From Jaapia argillacea MUCL 33604 (taxonomy: Eukaryota; Basidiomycota; Agaricomycetes; Jaapiales; Jaapiaceae), in assembly GCA_000697665.1 (NCBI GenBank), contig KL197737.1, forward strand, positions 379,535 to 443,534: a DNA stretch of 64,000 bases, written 5' to 3'. The position numbers and the translations under genes were made by a program. Every line of letters starts with the position of its first letter. Position 1 is the first letter of the stretch. Under the pieces are notes generated by a model. That model was not told the origin of the DNA. It saw only the letters and a program-made list of their open reading frames with translations, and ran no database searches. Below, one piece after another: positions 10,001 to 22,406 of this stretch.

Positions 10001-12804
10001 TATATCCCAGCTCGAACAGAAGCTCGAAGAAGCCGAAATGTCCAAGACCACCGCAGCTAAGATTAGGGAACTCGTCGAAAGACAGCATGCCGAGATCCGT
10101 CGTCTCATCAATTCCAGTGGGCCCAAAGACGATACCTTCCGTTCTCGTTTACTTCGTGAACTCCAATTGGCAGACGAGGAGATGGAGCGTAATATGTCCG
10201 CCAAGTCGCACCACCTCAAAAGCAATGTGACAGGCGATATGCGAACCATGGCGAATCTGACTCCCACCAAACGAGCTGCCAATGGCCTTTTGCGCTCTCG
10301 GAATGCATCTCAGACTGAGCCGCCACGGACTCCGGATAAACAGGTTAGCGCGCTCAAGCAGCACGTCCAAGTCCTCGAACTTCGAATGGCTGCCTCGGAG
10401 CGTGTCCGACAGCACTTGGAGACCTCTCTTCGGGACTTGACGTCAGATCTTCAGAGTAGTGATGGGTCCGTTCAGTCGCTCCAGCAATATCGCTCGAGGC
10501 TAGCCAAAGAGAACGCTCGACTGGCTGAGTTGCTTGAAGAAGAGTCAGAAGCACGCCGAGCTGCCGAGACTGCCCAGATGGACAATGTCCAGGCTATGTG
10601 GAACCGTTTCCAGAACACTATATCGCAAGAGCGCGACAGTTACACTCGCCTTGAGGAATCGCGGAAGGCCCTTGTGAGTGGGTTCATCATGACTATGATC
10701 GTTCATCTTTATCCCTCGGTCTCTAGCTTGTCCAACAACGTGCAGCTCAAGTTGAGGTAGAAGACCATCGCCGACAGGTCCAAGAGCTGGGCTTGGCCAA
10801 GAAACAGCTACAAGACGAGGTGACTGATCTCAAAGAAAGGTTTGAATCCGAAGTGATCGCCAAGAACGAGGAATCCAGTGAGTTCCTATCTGTCCTCACC
10901 TTTCCCGTGGCTTATGGAGATATCCAGATGCAAGGCGCCAACTCCAAATACAACTACAAGAGTTGGAGATATCTACGTCCGCCTCCTCTGCGATTCATTC
11001 AGGTTCGAACTGTTCTGCAATATGCTTCATCCCCCACTTACGGTCATCGCACAGAGTTAAAGGAAGCCATGGAGACATACAAATCCAAGTCAGAGTCATA
11101 TTTAGCCAGGCTTGAAGAAGCTGAGATCGCAAGGGCAAAAGTAACTCGGGCTGAAGCTTTTGGTATGTGGGATCGATTCGGTCCACGAGGTCACGTTTTG
11201 AAGTTCCCCCCTTAGCACGCCGGTCGCTCGCAGAAGCCGAGAAGGCTCAAGTAGAGGCTGTAGCAGAGGCAAAGGCAACGGCGGAGCGTTTACAAGCTGC
11301 CGAAGAAAAGATTCGCGAACTTGAAGCCAAGCTAGAAGATGAAGGCCGCGAATCCTACGACCTCGACGTTCTGCGGCAACGCTTAACAGAAGAGATGGAT
11401 GAGGAACGGAACCAGAATCAAAAGGACCTTGCGGAGCGGAACTTTGCCTTGGATCAAACTCGCAAGAAGTATCAAGGTATGGTGTACAAGTGCCCTTTCC
11501 GAGACAATACGGCTTACCTGATTTTCAGCGGAACTGGCACAATTGAGTGAAGGTGAGGAAATTCGCTTGTACGTATCAGGCTTCATTTTGACATTCCTTG
11601 CTCCTTTCAGAGCTACAGGCACAGCGCGACAGTATGAGCAGATTACGAGAGGACAATAGACGTATCCGATCCGATTACGACGAGCTTCAGCTCCGGTTTG
11701 ACGACGAGGTATATAACGGAGGCGCTTGGAAGAAGGACAAAGAGCGACTCGAAACTAAGATCGGCGACCTCACAAAAGCCTATGAATCATCGACTGCCGC
11801 TCAGACCGAACAACAATCTCAAATCGTAGCCCTACATTCCCAAGTTCGCGAACTTCGCGCTGTGCTGAATGACGCCGAAGCGGACCGGGCCTTGCTACAG
11901 AAAGCTCGCCGCGCACTACAGGCGGAGTTGGATACCATCAAGTTCGATAGCTTGGATTCCACCAAGATATCTTCCGACACAGAAATGCAGAAGTTACATC
12001 TCGAGAAGCAGGACCTGGAGCGCTCGTTGGAGGAGCAGGAAGATCGTGTTTCCTTGGCTTTCAACCGACTGAAGAAGGCGGAAACGTTCGCTAGCGAGTG
12101 TCAAGTCGAGCTTGGGAAAGTTCGGGTGGAGAACTCTGAGCTAGACAAGCTGAACGTGGGTACCGCTTCACAATGGCCTGTGTCTCAACTGTTCCAACTC
12201 TGTTCATTTGTCGCAGGCTAATCTCGAGAAGCAAATCAAAGAGTTAAACGTGCGGATTGTGGACTTGGAGACCAGATCCATGGCACACTCTCCTCGGCCA
12301 CCCACTGCCTCTCGGCGACTTGAAAGTCGGATAGAAGAGTTGACGACTCAGCTCAGCCAGTCATCGAAAGACAAGAGTGACACGATTCGACTACAGCGAT
12401 CTGCGGACAAAGTTGCCAGAGATGCGAAATTCCAAATGGCTGAGCTTGACCGGCAGCGATTACGGCTGGAGGAAGAGAACAAGTCGTATGAGTCGAAAAT
12501 CAACGATTTGCGACACGCCATGGACGAACTGGTGCGTGTCGACGTATTCATCGCTCTTACAATGCTGACTTACGGATGTAGCAAACCTCCGAGAGCAATC
12601 TACAGCTGGCGAAGCGACGAGCTGAACGTGAGGCTGGAGATTACAAGCAGAAGGCTTTAAGGTATGTCCTGAGCCCTCGATTTCCTCAACAAAACTGATC
12701 ATTTCTGCAGTCTGGAACGTGAGGTGGAGAGGTTGCGGAACCGACTGGATCGACCCGTGACTATGCTGAACTCTCCTGTGAGCTCACCTCGTAAACAGGG
12801 TTAA
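4076..12804 (+). CDS. myo2: Class II myosin heavy chain
   Basis: This is the actin motor of the cytokinetic ring, about 2,400 residues in some 20 exons. Motor: NPPKFD, P-loop GESGAGKT (exon from about 5,063), switch I NNNSSRFGKF split by an intron, switch [10 protein letters not shown], relay [13 protein letters not shown], actin-binding [10 protein letters not shown], converter and neck ([25 protein letters not shown]). A very long heptad-rich coiled coil runs from about 7.83 kb to the end. The length matches filamentous-fungal myosin-2 rather than the roughly 1,500-residue yeast form. Glycine-rich insertions occur in loop 1 (about 5,280-5,360), after QPTIELIE (6,607-6,747) and in loop 2 (about 7,127-7,150). 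The second lies where most class II myosins have only a few residues. An essential light chain of Cdc4 type is encoded at 58.9 kb. The start is the first ATG after the divergent promoter. Confidence 0.95.
5310..5358 (+). repeat. Poly-Gly coding tract in myosin loop 1
   Basis: A nearly pure G/A (mainly GGG, GGA) tract encodes an almost unbroken glycine run. It follows a Ser-rich segment and sits between the P-loop helix and switch I. It should be prone to length change by slippage. Confidence 0.85.
6607..6747 (+). repeat. Gly-rich coding insertion in the myosin motor
   Basis: About 47 residues, mainly Gly with some Leu, Met, Ala, Phe and Ile, are encoded by G-rich imperfect repeats. They lie between the conserved QPTIELIE and the conserved [10 protein letters not shown] segments. 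The frame stays open across the whole insertion and matches both flanks. Confidence 0.85.
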
Positions 12805-13413
12805 ACATTTCTCCTTGGGACCTTTTACGATTGTTACGAACCGTTTGCATCATCTGTGGCTTCTCTACTCCAGGCATTATCTTTGTATCCTGCATCTTCT
12901 TGTATTTCATTTGTCCACCCTACTTACTAGTAGGATAATTCGCACCAGCCAACACCCTGAGGCCTGCAAGGGAAATGTAAGTGGTACCAACCATCCAAAG
13001 TATGCTAATTGCGCCCTCCATCACCGAATCGTCCGAGTCATTTGCTCGGATTGGCAGGTTATAGGAAGTGAGGAAGGGAGTCTAGGAGAAACTGCGACTG
13101 AGATATAGAATGCGGTCGAGAGGTTACGGGAAGGGTCGATCGCTGTTTCCCAATTTGGAAGGATGAGATCAACGGAGGTTTGGCTTCTTCCGTTGAATTG
13201 AACTCCGAGCCTCCCGAAGCGCTCTGATGCGTCGGACTTGCTGAAGTACGACTTGCCATCATCTCCATGCCTACCATTCTGTACAATTTCTGTCCAAAAA
13301 CTCACGATGGGAAAACAGGCTGCTTTCGGCTGCATGGATGCAATACACTTGGTAATAGAGTACAGGTTTACGCGACAGATTCGCGAAACGACTATGTCAC
13401 TAGGTGCGAAGAA
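12805..13413. other. Intergenic, no gene recognised
   Basis: This is the convergent 3' space between the myosin gene and the unknown - strand gene. No coding pattern, RNA gene or repeat was seen. Confidence 0.5.
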
Positions 13414-14051
13414 TCAAGCTTTGAAGGTCTTGAGGGGATTTCCTGCAAAACACCCGACAAGGGCCTCCACCGAACCCACTGCAGCACCGTCTTTCCCAAA
13501 GCTCGCAATCGCCTTCTTTGCCATGCCAGCGCCCTGAGCGAGGAGGGCCGTCTCGACAAAGCGACGCTGTACGCTCCTATCAGCTACGCACTCGTGGGAG
13601 GTGAAATGTGACTAACCTGGAATGGCTTGTTGCCCAAGTCGTGGTAAACGACAAACCTCAAATCTCCCGCCTCATTCTTCTGGCCATACTGAAACTTGTC
13701 CGAAATTTGCACCTTGGCTACTTTATCTAAGTAGTTCTGTCAGCATCACAAAACGATGTCCAAACAACCTGGCGTACCGTCGCCTTCGCCCTCGAAAGTG
13801 GCAGTCTTCAATAAGGTGTCGTAGTAGGTTTGTTGAACGAAGAATTTGACGGCGGCACCATCTGAGCAGACAATTGAGAGGAGAAAACTTGGACAATCCA
13901 ATCGGCACTTACCTGGCTTCTTGGCATCGATATCCCAATACGGTACGCTCTTCTGGCTGAACATCTGTTGCCAAGTGATGGTACGCAATGTGTCATCGGA
14001 CGTCTTGGCGGTGAAGGTGATGACCTCTCCGAATTTAATTGGGTTCGACAT
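13414..14051 (-). CDS. Unknown protein, paralogue 1 of a divergent pair
   Basis: I do not recognise this family. Four exons give about 165 residues, from the ATG at 14,051 to the stop at 13,414. It is clearly related to the + strand gene at 15.3-16.0 kb. Both start with a short IKFGEVITF / VVFGDVLVF strand, share a KFQYGQ / RFQYGQ element, then RFVVYHD and NKPF / HKPF, and end in NPLKTFKA / DPLRTFEA. Introns fall at matching places. There is no signal peptide or membrane segment, so it is probably a small cytosolic alpha/beta protein. A possible TATA element (TATAAG on the - strand) lies about 90 bp upstream. Confidence 0.75.
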
Positions 14052-15313
14052 TGTGTGTTTGTGAGTGGGTCGCGAGGGAGGAGTATGAGTTTCGAATGGG
14101 TGGTGAGTCTGTCGAAACTTACAGAAGAGGGGGGGTTCTTATACCCGTAGGTAGTGACCCAATGGACAATAAGCTGGAAAATAGAAAATACCTGCAGGTC
14201 GAAGCATCGAGCACGAGATCTGTACGGGAAATGGTTTGTTCCTGAACCACTCCCGTTCAGCCATCGGGGTTGTAATGTCGCCGGGAGTGTTCCTTGCGCC
14301 CCGATGAGGTACGCAGTAACGGAAGGGGCATGTGTAGACGGAAGAGGAGTGTCACCGACGTCTTCCTGAAAGTGAACAAGGTGACGGTCGACAAAGGGGA
14401 ATAGTTGGAAAGAAGCCAAGACCTCAAGTGTGTAATCGAAAGTTGGTCTTCGCTAAATGGGGGGTGCAACATTGTGGTTGTTCGCACAATGTCTACATCA
14501 GACGAGAGTTGTTTTGCAGCGAGGTGGGCTGGGATACCACACATCGCTACCGTTCCCCTGATGTACAATTGCAAGATACATTCAGAGCGAGTTGCTGGAT
14601 CCAATACTACTGAGCCGTCGGGGCTTGCGTCTTGGCGCCCACGGGGACCTGGTTTCGCCGACATTCGAGCAGGTACAGAACCTCACAATGAATGGTATAA
14701 GCTGGTACAATGGAAATACTCACATTCGTACGGCAAGATTGCAGGCATATTCGGACCAGGCATGTCGCCGGTGGTGCCTGGAATACATAGGCGGGCAGGA
14801 AAATGATGCTGCCCGCAAGGATGCAACGGATGCTTCAAGCTGCCTCGTTCCTCAATTGAGATGAGGACACCTTACACTACGAGACGCCACTATATAGAAC
14901 GCCACAGGGACGCTGACACGTACAACGCGACGAACCGATGAAGGACGGATGCGGACTGTGCAGTGGAAAATGAAGACGTACCGGCACGCATCAGTGAATA
15001 CAGGCACAGGTCAAAACTGCTTGGCAGGGGCATCACACGGAAGCCGTCAATTTAGCCGAACGATACACAGGTGCAGGTTCGAAAAAGGAATGCTTACGAT
15101 AGAAGCACCTACTCATTGGAACAATCAGGACAAGGCAGGATGCCCAGCAACTCGGAAGTGGACTCGCACCGATCTGGGATTTGGTTCGAGCCCCAGGAAA
15201 CAGTAGCCACTGTGTCAGAATGTATTTAGAGGGACAGACAGACCTGATAGGAATCCGTTCAAGTACTCGACGCACGAATTTCTTCAAACTCCCGACCCAA
15301 GTTCGAAATCACG
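14052..15313. other. Divergent intergenic region, no gene recognised
   Basis: About 1.26 kb lie between the two divergent paralogues. Open frames of up to about 135 codons exist on both strands (for instance - strand 14,257-14,664), but I see no splice-consistent gene or known domain. It presumably holds both promoters. Confidence 0.45.
14138..14143 (-). promoter_or_regulatory. Possible TATA box for the - strand paralogue
   Basis: GGTATAAGAAC read on the - strand lies about 87 bp upstream of the ATG at 14,051, a usual TATA-to-ATG distance. Sequence match only. Confidence 0.4.
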
Positions 15314-16000
15314 ATGACCGACAAACCTGTGGTTTTTGGGGATGTCCTCGTCTTCCCTCTCGCTCCCAAGGGTAAAGATTCCCATCATATTCATAATGTA
15401 CAATGGTCGCAAGGTGGCATGAGCTGTAAGGAAGACTACTACGCCATCCCAGCGAAAGCGGAGTCCGGAAGTAGGTCGATGTGTTTTTCATGGTTGTGGT
15501 CTTACTGACAGTTGTTTTTGGAGGCGCGAAAGGGATCGCTCTGTTCATTCAGAAGAGTTTTTTCGATAATGGCCTGGACAAGTTTGCAACAGTAAGCGAG
15601 ACAGCGAATGGTAAGTGGGACTCGGCAGCTCGCATTGGACGAGACGATTGTTGACTTCGTGACCAGGCAAGATTGCTAGAACCACCATCGACAACAGGTT
15701 TCAGTACGGTCAACAGGAGCAAGGGGGAGCAAAGAGATTCGTGGTCTATCACGACAAGGAACACAAGCCATTTCAGGTCAGTACTAGTGCTAGAGCTCCA
15801 ACAATTCACGCGGACAGGTTTACGAATGGGATTGTGCATCACAGCACCGGTTTATGACTACAGCGACGTGGATGGCAGAGGAAGCGAATGCGGAGAAGGC
15901 CCTCAAGAAGTTGGGCATGGATGGCAATGGCACCGTCGACGCCCTGAAGTTGTTGGGCCAGAATTTCTTTGGAGACCCATTGAGGACCTTCGAGGCGTAA
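15314..16000 (+). CDS. Unknown protein, paralogue 2 of a divergent pair
   Basis: Four exons give about 173 residues. All introns begin GTAGGT, GTAAGT or GTCAGT, and the frame is continuous to DPLRTFEA at 16,000. It is paralogous to the - strand gene at 13.4-14.05 kb, with the same motif order: VVFGDVLVF, FIQKSFFDN, RFQYGQ, RFVVYHD, HKPFQ, then an amphipathic C-terminal half. The sequence VYEWDCASQHRF just after the third intron has no counterpart in paralogue 1, where the last exon starts at RRF. I know no function. The next gene downstream on the same strand is the very large unknown protein. Confidence 0.75.
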
Positions 16001-16732
16001 GCGGGAGCTCCATCATGGCTGTTATGTAATCTAAGAACTTTGTGAACCTTGTCCAACCTATCGGCCCATCGTTACTTACCTATGTCACTGCCTTACTTGC
16101 ATTCTGAATTTCTACCCACTCAAAATGTCGAAGTCTGGTCGTGACCAGTCTCCCTGCCAAGACAGGGCGCTGTACATTTGCCTTGATTGCCCATACCGTC
16201 CCTCGTCCAACCTGACGTGTACTTGTGACGGCAAGTACTTTGCTGTGGCGTCGCAACGGCAGCACATGTCCTCGTTGTCTTGGGCAATCGATACACTCGG
16301 TCCGTTCCTCTCACCGAATACCAGGGGCGCTAGTGCACCCGTGTGTGCCTTTGCACATCTCAATTGTAATTCAGGCCTTTCCTATGCAAGGTATAGTGTC
16401 GTGATCATCTCGGCCTTTCTCGCTACGCCTGTGATCAGGAACAATGGCTTTATCGAAGGCGGAATTTAGGAGATTCCGTTTTTCAATGAGGGCGAGGAGT
16501 CCGGGGTTGTGGTTGCGCCGAATGGTCCTGGCTCCTCGACAATAAAGGGTGATCTCGTGAACTCCATACTCGTTCAACCTCCCGCCTACCTACAGCTCTA
16601 CTTCAATCAACTCGTTGGGAAGTCCCTTGGTAGCGATTCACAGTTGACATTCCGAACAGGTGTGTGTGTGTGTGTGTGCCAGTTCGGTTACTTCGAGACC
16701 CTAATCTCCTTCCTGAATAGAACGTCATCAAC
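16001..16732. other. Intergenic, no gene recognised
   Basis: About 730 bp lie between two + strand genes. The only structure seen is a short GT microsatellite at 16,660-16,678, about 55 bp before the next ATG. No convincing coding exon was found on either strand. Confidence 0.45.
16660..16678 (+). repeat. (GT)n microsatellite
   Basis: About nine uninterrupted GT units sit in the 5' leader or promoter of the large unknown gene. Confidence 0.9.
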
Positions 16733-19700
16733 ATGAGTGTTCCCAATCCGAGCGATCCATCCGCTGGCGATTTCCCCTCATTCGACGATGTTTTCAGCGA
16801 TATTACACAACCCGTCTCTCTCGGTCCTAAAGCAGTCACCTTCGAAGGATGGGACTTCAATGGCGAACACAAAGTCTTTGCTGATATAGCCTCCCGGGAC
16901 CATAACCTTAACGAACAAGAATTCTACTCCTTCGAGGTTCAAGAAACCACCATCGGCTCAATATTCCCTCCACTAGCTGGGAGCGACTTCGGCAACTTCA
17001 AGTTTCGTAAGACGACTTTGGAAATATGGACGAGACCTATCGGATCCCACGGTGCCGGTGTGTACCTATCGACAGAAATCGACCTCCAAGCTGCATTAGC
17101 AGCATTACCTGAAGAGACTCATTTCTTCGTCCGGACCTTCTTCCCCGACGAGATTATCCTACGTTTATCGGCTTACTTCAGCGTAGCCCAAAACCCGAAC
17201 AATGTCCTCCACTCGAATGGTCTCATTCTCAGAGGGAGTGTCGGAGGCATGACAGTTCCCTTCTTTTCCGCCATCACTTTCATATCTTTGGGCGTGGAGT
17301 TTACCCTTGGTAAGCCTGGCGCGACGAATAGTTGCCGGCCGTTTGGCCAACTTCTCTTCAACCTTCCGGGCAGGATTACTCCGCTCTACCTGGATTTCTA
17401 TGCGGATAGCGATGAAGATTACTGTCATCTGAGCATGACTTATTCGCAAACTTGGCAGGACGCCTTCGGAGTGACTGGATTCAGTGTACGTTAAATTCCT
17501 CCAGGCCTATGCATCGTCGCTTTGTTCTAAACAAAAATCTCTTAGCTCACCAACGTTCGACTACGACACAGTGTCTCACGGGCTTCCGTAGAAGAGAAAC
17601 TACGCGAATCGGTCGAGAAACGCACAGAAACCAAGGGCAAAGTGTGGCCGCCCACGAAGATCAGTGCCACTTGGCAAAGCTCGACATTTACCATCACTTT
17701 GGAGGGAGAGATATTTCATGGCGAGGAGAAAATCTGGAGTCGGTTTCTCTTTCTGTTTGAATACAGCATTCGAACTAACCACTTTTCCCTCGAATCCCAT
17801 CAGAACGGACTTATTTGAAAGGAACGCTCGAAAACAAACGCTGGGCCGATGTCTGCAGTATTTACAGCGACATGACCGGCAAAACCGTCGCACCGACCGA
17901 CCACGAGATCGAACTTGAGAAATTGTCGGTGGCGGTCTCGTGGGGAAGGTTAGAGCTGAAGGGTGCAGTCGTTATCAATGGAAGACGGGCTGCTGATGCT
18001 TCCATTGTGGTATCATCGAGTGGAATAAGCATCTCGGGGGCCGTGCACGACGTTGATATCGGGGAGAATTGTGTGATTGATGGTGCACGACTGGAGTTCG
18101 CGATTGGGAATGCGAACATGGCTGGGATGGACCAAGGAGGTTGGGCAGCAGACCCATGGGATGACTATGAGAGCGGCAACTCGAAACCGCCAACGTCTTC
18201 ATCGACCGGGAAGCCCGATGTCGAGAAGGAGGTTTCTCCGACCAAAGGGGCTGGTACGACTGCAGGCACTCCTCAACCTTCTGACAAGTCCGTGACCAAA
18301 CCGGAAGAGGCCCCTGTGGAGAAGCCCAAGCCTGAGGTTGATCAGACTCAACCTTCTGACAAGACCGTGACCAAACCGGAGGGGGCTTCTGTGGCGAAGC
18401 CTAAACCCGAGGTCGACCAGAGTTGGCGGGTTTCAATGAAGATTGTCGGAATCGTTCGTATAGAGAGTGTCCAGTTCCACGTCGGCTTCACGGTCAGGAA
18501 GGGGAAGTCCGGAAATTGGGAATGGAGGTTGGTTGGGATGACGAAGACCAGTATCTCATTGCGCCACTTCGTCACCTGCATCGAAGAAGGTGCCGAGATG
18601 GATATCTCCTTGAGAGACGTTCGTTTGCATGCGTCCCATGTGGATGGGAAAAATGGTTGGTGTCTCGACATCGTTGGTGTGTTGACTTGAGGCTCATTCG
18701 TCACTCTAGAGCTTTCCGTTTCGGCCCTCTTGGACAAGCTGCCTGGTCTTGGTGCAAACGCCAGTTCGGCGGCGAGGATAGAGTCTTATGTGATGCGAGC
18801 AGGATATTCTTCTCAGCGGGGAATTTCTGTGTGTATTATCCTTCCGCAATCCATGCAGGTAAGTCAACGTATCCAATCGCTTATTTTGGCGAAGAGACTG
18901 AATCCATCGCCATCTCAAGATAAAACTTGGCTCCAAGTGTTCCGCGGAAAACATGGCTTTGAGAATCGAAACAGCAACTGGCCAGCTGTTCATCATTGGG
19001 AGGGTCAAAGTCCTCATGGATGGAGTTGATGAACCCATCTCCTTCGATCTTGCACTCAAGGCTGATCCCGTGGGCTTTCAGGGCGATATGTACGCTCCTC
19101 TCCTCTAGTGGGTACCGCTCCTGGATTAACAATATTCGGCCTTTCAGATCGATGAAGGGTTATTACGCCAACCCTTTCGGGTTGGGAAAACACATTGAAT
19201 TAGGTATCTGCCGTTATTTGAATCTTCAACTTTCGTTCTCACCTTCATTCTCTAATCTGAAGGTGATCTGTTCGGCCTTAGCATCGGATTCACGTGGGCA
19301 TCTCTGGCTGTCGGAACTCCGACAACCTTTGGTATCGCCGGGGGTATTCGTGTGAGGAAGAAAGAAAGCTACAAGATGGCTGTGCAATTTGGCGCCAATC
19401 CCTCCGACAGTTTACTCAAACTGGAGATCACGACCCTATCCCACCAATCCCTTATAAATCTCGCCAGCGCTATCATGGACTCTGAGATCGAACTCGCGTC
19501 CTCCACATCGATAATCGAGTTACGTGGAGTCGATGTCTATGCAACCAAGGGGGGGATCTTCTTCAATCAGTATTTCGAATCAGGATTCCGCTTGAAGGGC
19601 GTCATAATCGTTGCTGGACACCAAGGCAAAGTGGATTGCAGTTTGAGCTGGACGGAGGGCCTGAAGCTGAAAGCCACGATGGACGGTTTCGACCTCGGTC

Positions 19701-21532
19701 CTCTGCGGGTCAGCGGCGCAAAAGGTAGTCCGAACCCTATCTTGGACGTGGTCATATCCCCGACGCAGCAGAAGTTCTTCCTCAGCGGTATGATTGAAAT
19801 CTTCAGTCTAAAAGTGGAGATCTTTGCAGATTTTCAATGGCTGCCGGTATTCAAGTTTTCCTTCTCGTTCGAGCTGGCCTGGTCAAACCTCCTCTTGGTT
19901 AAAGTTGAAGCCCACGCGATCCCCACTGGAGCGTCCAGAGCCCCAAAAGATCACGATTTTGTCTTCTACGCTCTCTTCGAGCAGCACATCATTGAAGAGA
20001 TAGCGAGGAGCGTTTTGGAATTCCTCCGAAGAACTCACGAGAGTATCCAAAAATTCCTGATCGAAGGCCAAGAAAACGTACGAAAGGCCAAGGAGGCATA
20101 CGAGCGAGCGATAGACGAGAAGACTGCCGAATTGGAACAGGCGCGCGAGCGTCTTCAAACGTATAAAGATGGCCTGCGTCAAAAGCTCCGCGAATTGGAG
20201 GAGGGACATAACGCGCAGAAGCCGGCGGTGGAAGCGGGGGTCTCAGAGGCTAAGGTGAAAGGGGAGAAACTGCGGCTGGAGAAGAGAGTGAAGAAGGACC
20301 AACAGGAGCACGAACACTCCTTGAAGGTCGAGAAGGCACGTAGCGACGTAACGACTCGGGAAGAAGAGGGAACCCAGCGCCAAAACGAGGCGACGCGTAA
20401 CTTGGATAATAAAAAACAGGAGTTTGCATCCCGCTTCGGCAATGCCGACAACGATCTACAGCGAGCCCGAGACGCTGTGCGCCATGAACAAGGTGAGGTC
20501 AGATCTTCGTCGCTTAGGCATGCACTCATCGGTTATCTCAGGGCTTGTGAACCAATTATCTGGCCAGATTGATTGGCTCGAGAATGAGAGGAGAAATGCA
20601 GGCCTTTGGAGGAAGATCGATATTGTAAGTCAACGGTTACTCTGCAAAATCATACCCTGACCGGCGCAACAGACCTTCGAGATAGGCAAACTGGGCATCG
20701 AATTGGGAGTGAAGAGGGCCGCCTTGTTGATCGCCGAAAAAGTGCTGCAGACCGCCGATGCCATTTTCCACTCGCCCATCTTCACAAGTTTCATGGAACT
20801 TCTCGAAAACTTGGGAAACACCGTCACAGCGGTTATCAATGGCGCCAAGAAACTCATCAACGACGCCCTCGACATGTTGAAACTGGCCAAGAAGGCGATG
20901 GAAGTCGCGATTGCCGCTGCTCAAAATGATTTAGAGAAGGCGGAGCGCCTAGCCCACGAGCTGGAGTCGGAGGCAAAGGCTGCGTTTGACAAATTCGTCA
21001 AAGACTTCAATCATACCGTTGACGAAGTCAAGACGAACCTCGAGCTTGTCGGAGCATCGGCGCAGCAGATTGTAGTTGACGCGGCCGTTTTGGCGTTGGA
21101 GTTGGCCAAGAAGAATGACTGGGTTTGGAAAGCCGCCGAGGGTGCCTTGGAGGCACTGAAGAAGGGTGAAGCAGCTGCCTACGACGTCTTGTCTGATGCT
21201 GTCAAGTCGGTGGCTACACTTGTGGATATCCAGAAGGTGGAGCTGGTGGGAGTGATGAGGACGAAGACGGGTATGGAACCATTTCATCTGTGCGTGGAGG
21301 GATTTATTGGGGGGAAGAGATTCAAGTTCCACGGCGATTGGTCTCCCGGGAAAACTATGGAGTTTTTGGAGTCTGTTGCGAAAGCTGCCCTCTCCCTGCT
21401 TACTCTCGGTTCGTCATCGACTGCATCACCCTGTACACGCTGCTTGGAATTGCGCTCGCTGACTACGCAGGTGATCATGCCCAAGAAGTTGATTTCCTGA
21501 GGGAAACATCCTCAGGATTTTCACATCTTTGA
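16733..21532 (+). CDS. Very large unknown protein: beta-rich domains plus long helical coiled coil
   Basis: I do not recognise this family. About ten exons give roughly 1,350 residues. The first exon (253 codons) is rich in beta-like segments and contains FEGWDFNGEHKVF. The next exons repeat a style of LKGAVVING, FIIGRVKVLMDG and LKGVIIVAGHQGK, suggesting several related beta modules. A Pro/Lys/Glu linker holds two tandem copies of a roughly 25-residue unit (18,274-18,423). From about 20.0 kb come strongly charged helices (KAKEAYERAIDEK; KLRLEKRVKKDQQ), then alanine-rich amphipathic helices (20.7-21.2 kb) and a short beta-like tail. There is no signal peptide or obvious membrane span. The last intron (GTTCGT...CGCAG) gives an end at 21,532. 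Neighbours are the two small paralogues upstream and eL38 downstream. A scaffold, lipid-binding or pore-related role is possible but not shown. Confidence 0.75.
18274..18423 (+). repeat. Two tandem ~25-residue linker repeats
   Basis: Two copies of a unit starting QPSDKSVTKPE / QPSDKTVTKPE and ending KPKPEVDQ lie in the linker of the large unknown protein. They are disordered in character and few differences separate the copies, so the duplication looks recent. Confidence 0.85.
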
Positions 21533-22406
21533 CTGGCTTGTTGGGGCATGCGCTGGGAATAGTCTGATACATATTGTAAGAATGCGACAATTAGTTAGAT
21601 CTGGGCTCAAATGAACATACAGTAAATGAAAGACTGTCGCCCTGCGTCGCTGTTTCCTCCGCAGCGATTGTAAGTGTGAGGGTACGCAATATCGAGGAAT
21701 CCACCACCGGCCATACTGCTTTCACTCCCGTCAATAAGACGTGGGCGAGAATAACTGACCAAATGAACTTCCTTGAAGATACATATGTGCTACTAGATCC
21801 AGGTCGCTCCGCATGATTCTGGTACGCCCAGGAAACTGAAACCCAAACGTTGTCTTCGGACCACACAAAGTGTCGAGAAGGTTGACGATCTTGGCGAAAC
21901 TCTTCACCGGGGTTTGCATGGAATATGTCCGAGTCAGGGGTTCCCGGACTGGAAAACGAAGCAAGCACGTGTTCACTAACATCGCCACTATCCCATCCTT
22001 CCAGATTAGGAATCCGCACATTGTAAGTACTGGACGTTATTCCAGGGATACTTGCACGCCATTGATAAGGCGCAAAAGGCGGGTGATGGGATTGCAATGG
22101 GTATATCTTATATGCAGCTTAAGACTCGACATGCATCCCCAGCAACTTGTCCGACACAAGAGGTGGTCGACTGTTTTGGTTCGTTCCCCACATAGTTCGT
22201 GTCAAATAGATCAAGAGTTCGATATAAATGGTTGGCACAAGGGGCGGAAAGATGAACCTCTGACATGGGGACAATATTCTGATTCATAACTACACGGCAA
22301 AAACCGAGCTACTGTACAGTCACAGAAATAAGGTTTCTCAGCCACCCAGTGCGTCCATCGCCAACCAGCGGCACAAATCCTCAAGACCCCTTCAAGATTC
22401 TCGACA
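21533..22406. other. Intergenic; one weak - strand candidate
   Basis: No known domain is present. The longest frame is on the - strand, 21,591-22,097 (168 codons, ending in CSFEPRSN). It has a plausible composition but no clear start, and a second - strand frame over 21,731-22,021 looks equally protein-like. I treat it as an unproven hypothetical gene. The right end must hold the eL38 promoter. Confidence 0.3.

Noticed and set aside
13414-14051. Paralogue pair as aegerolysin or another known fungal cytolysin
   Set aside because: Length is similar, but I see none of the motifs that would support a known cytolysin family.
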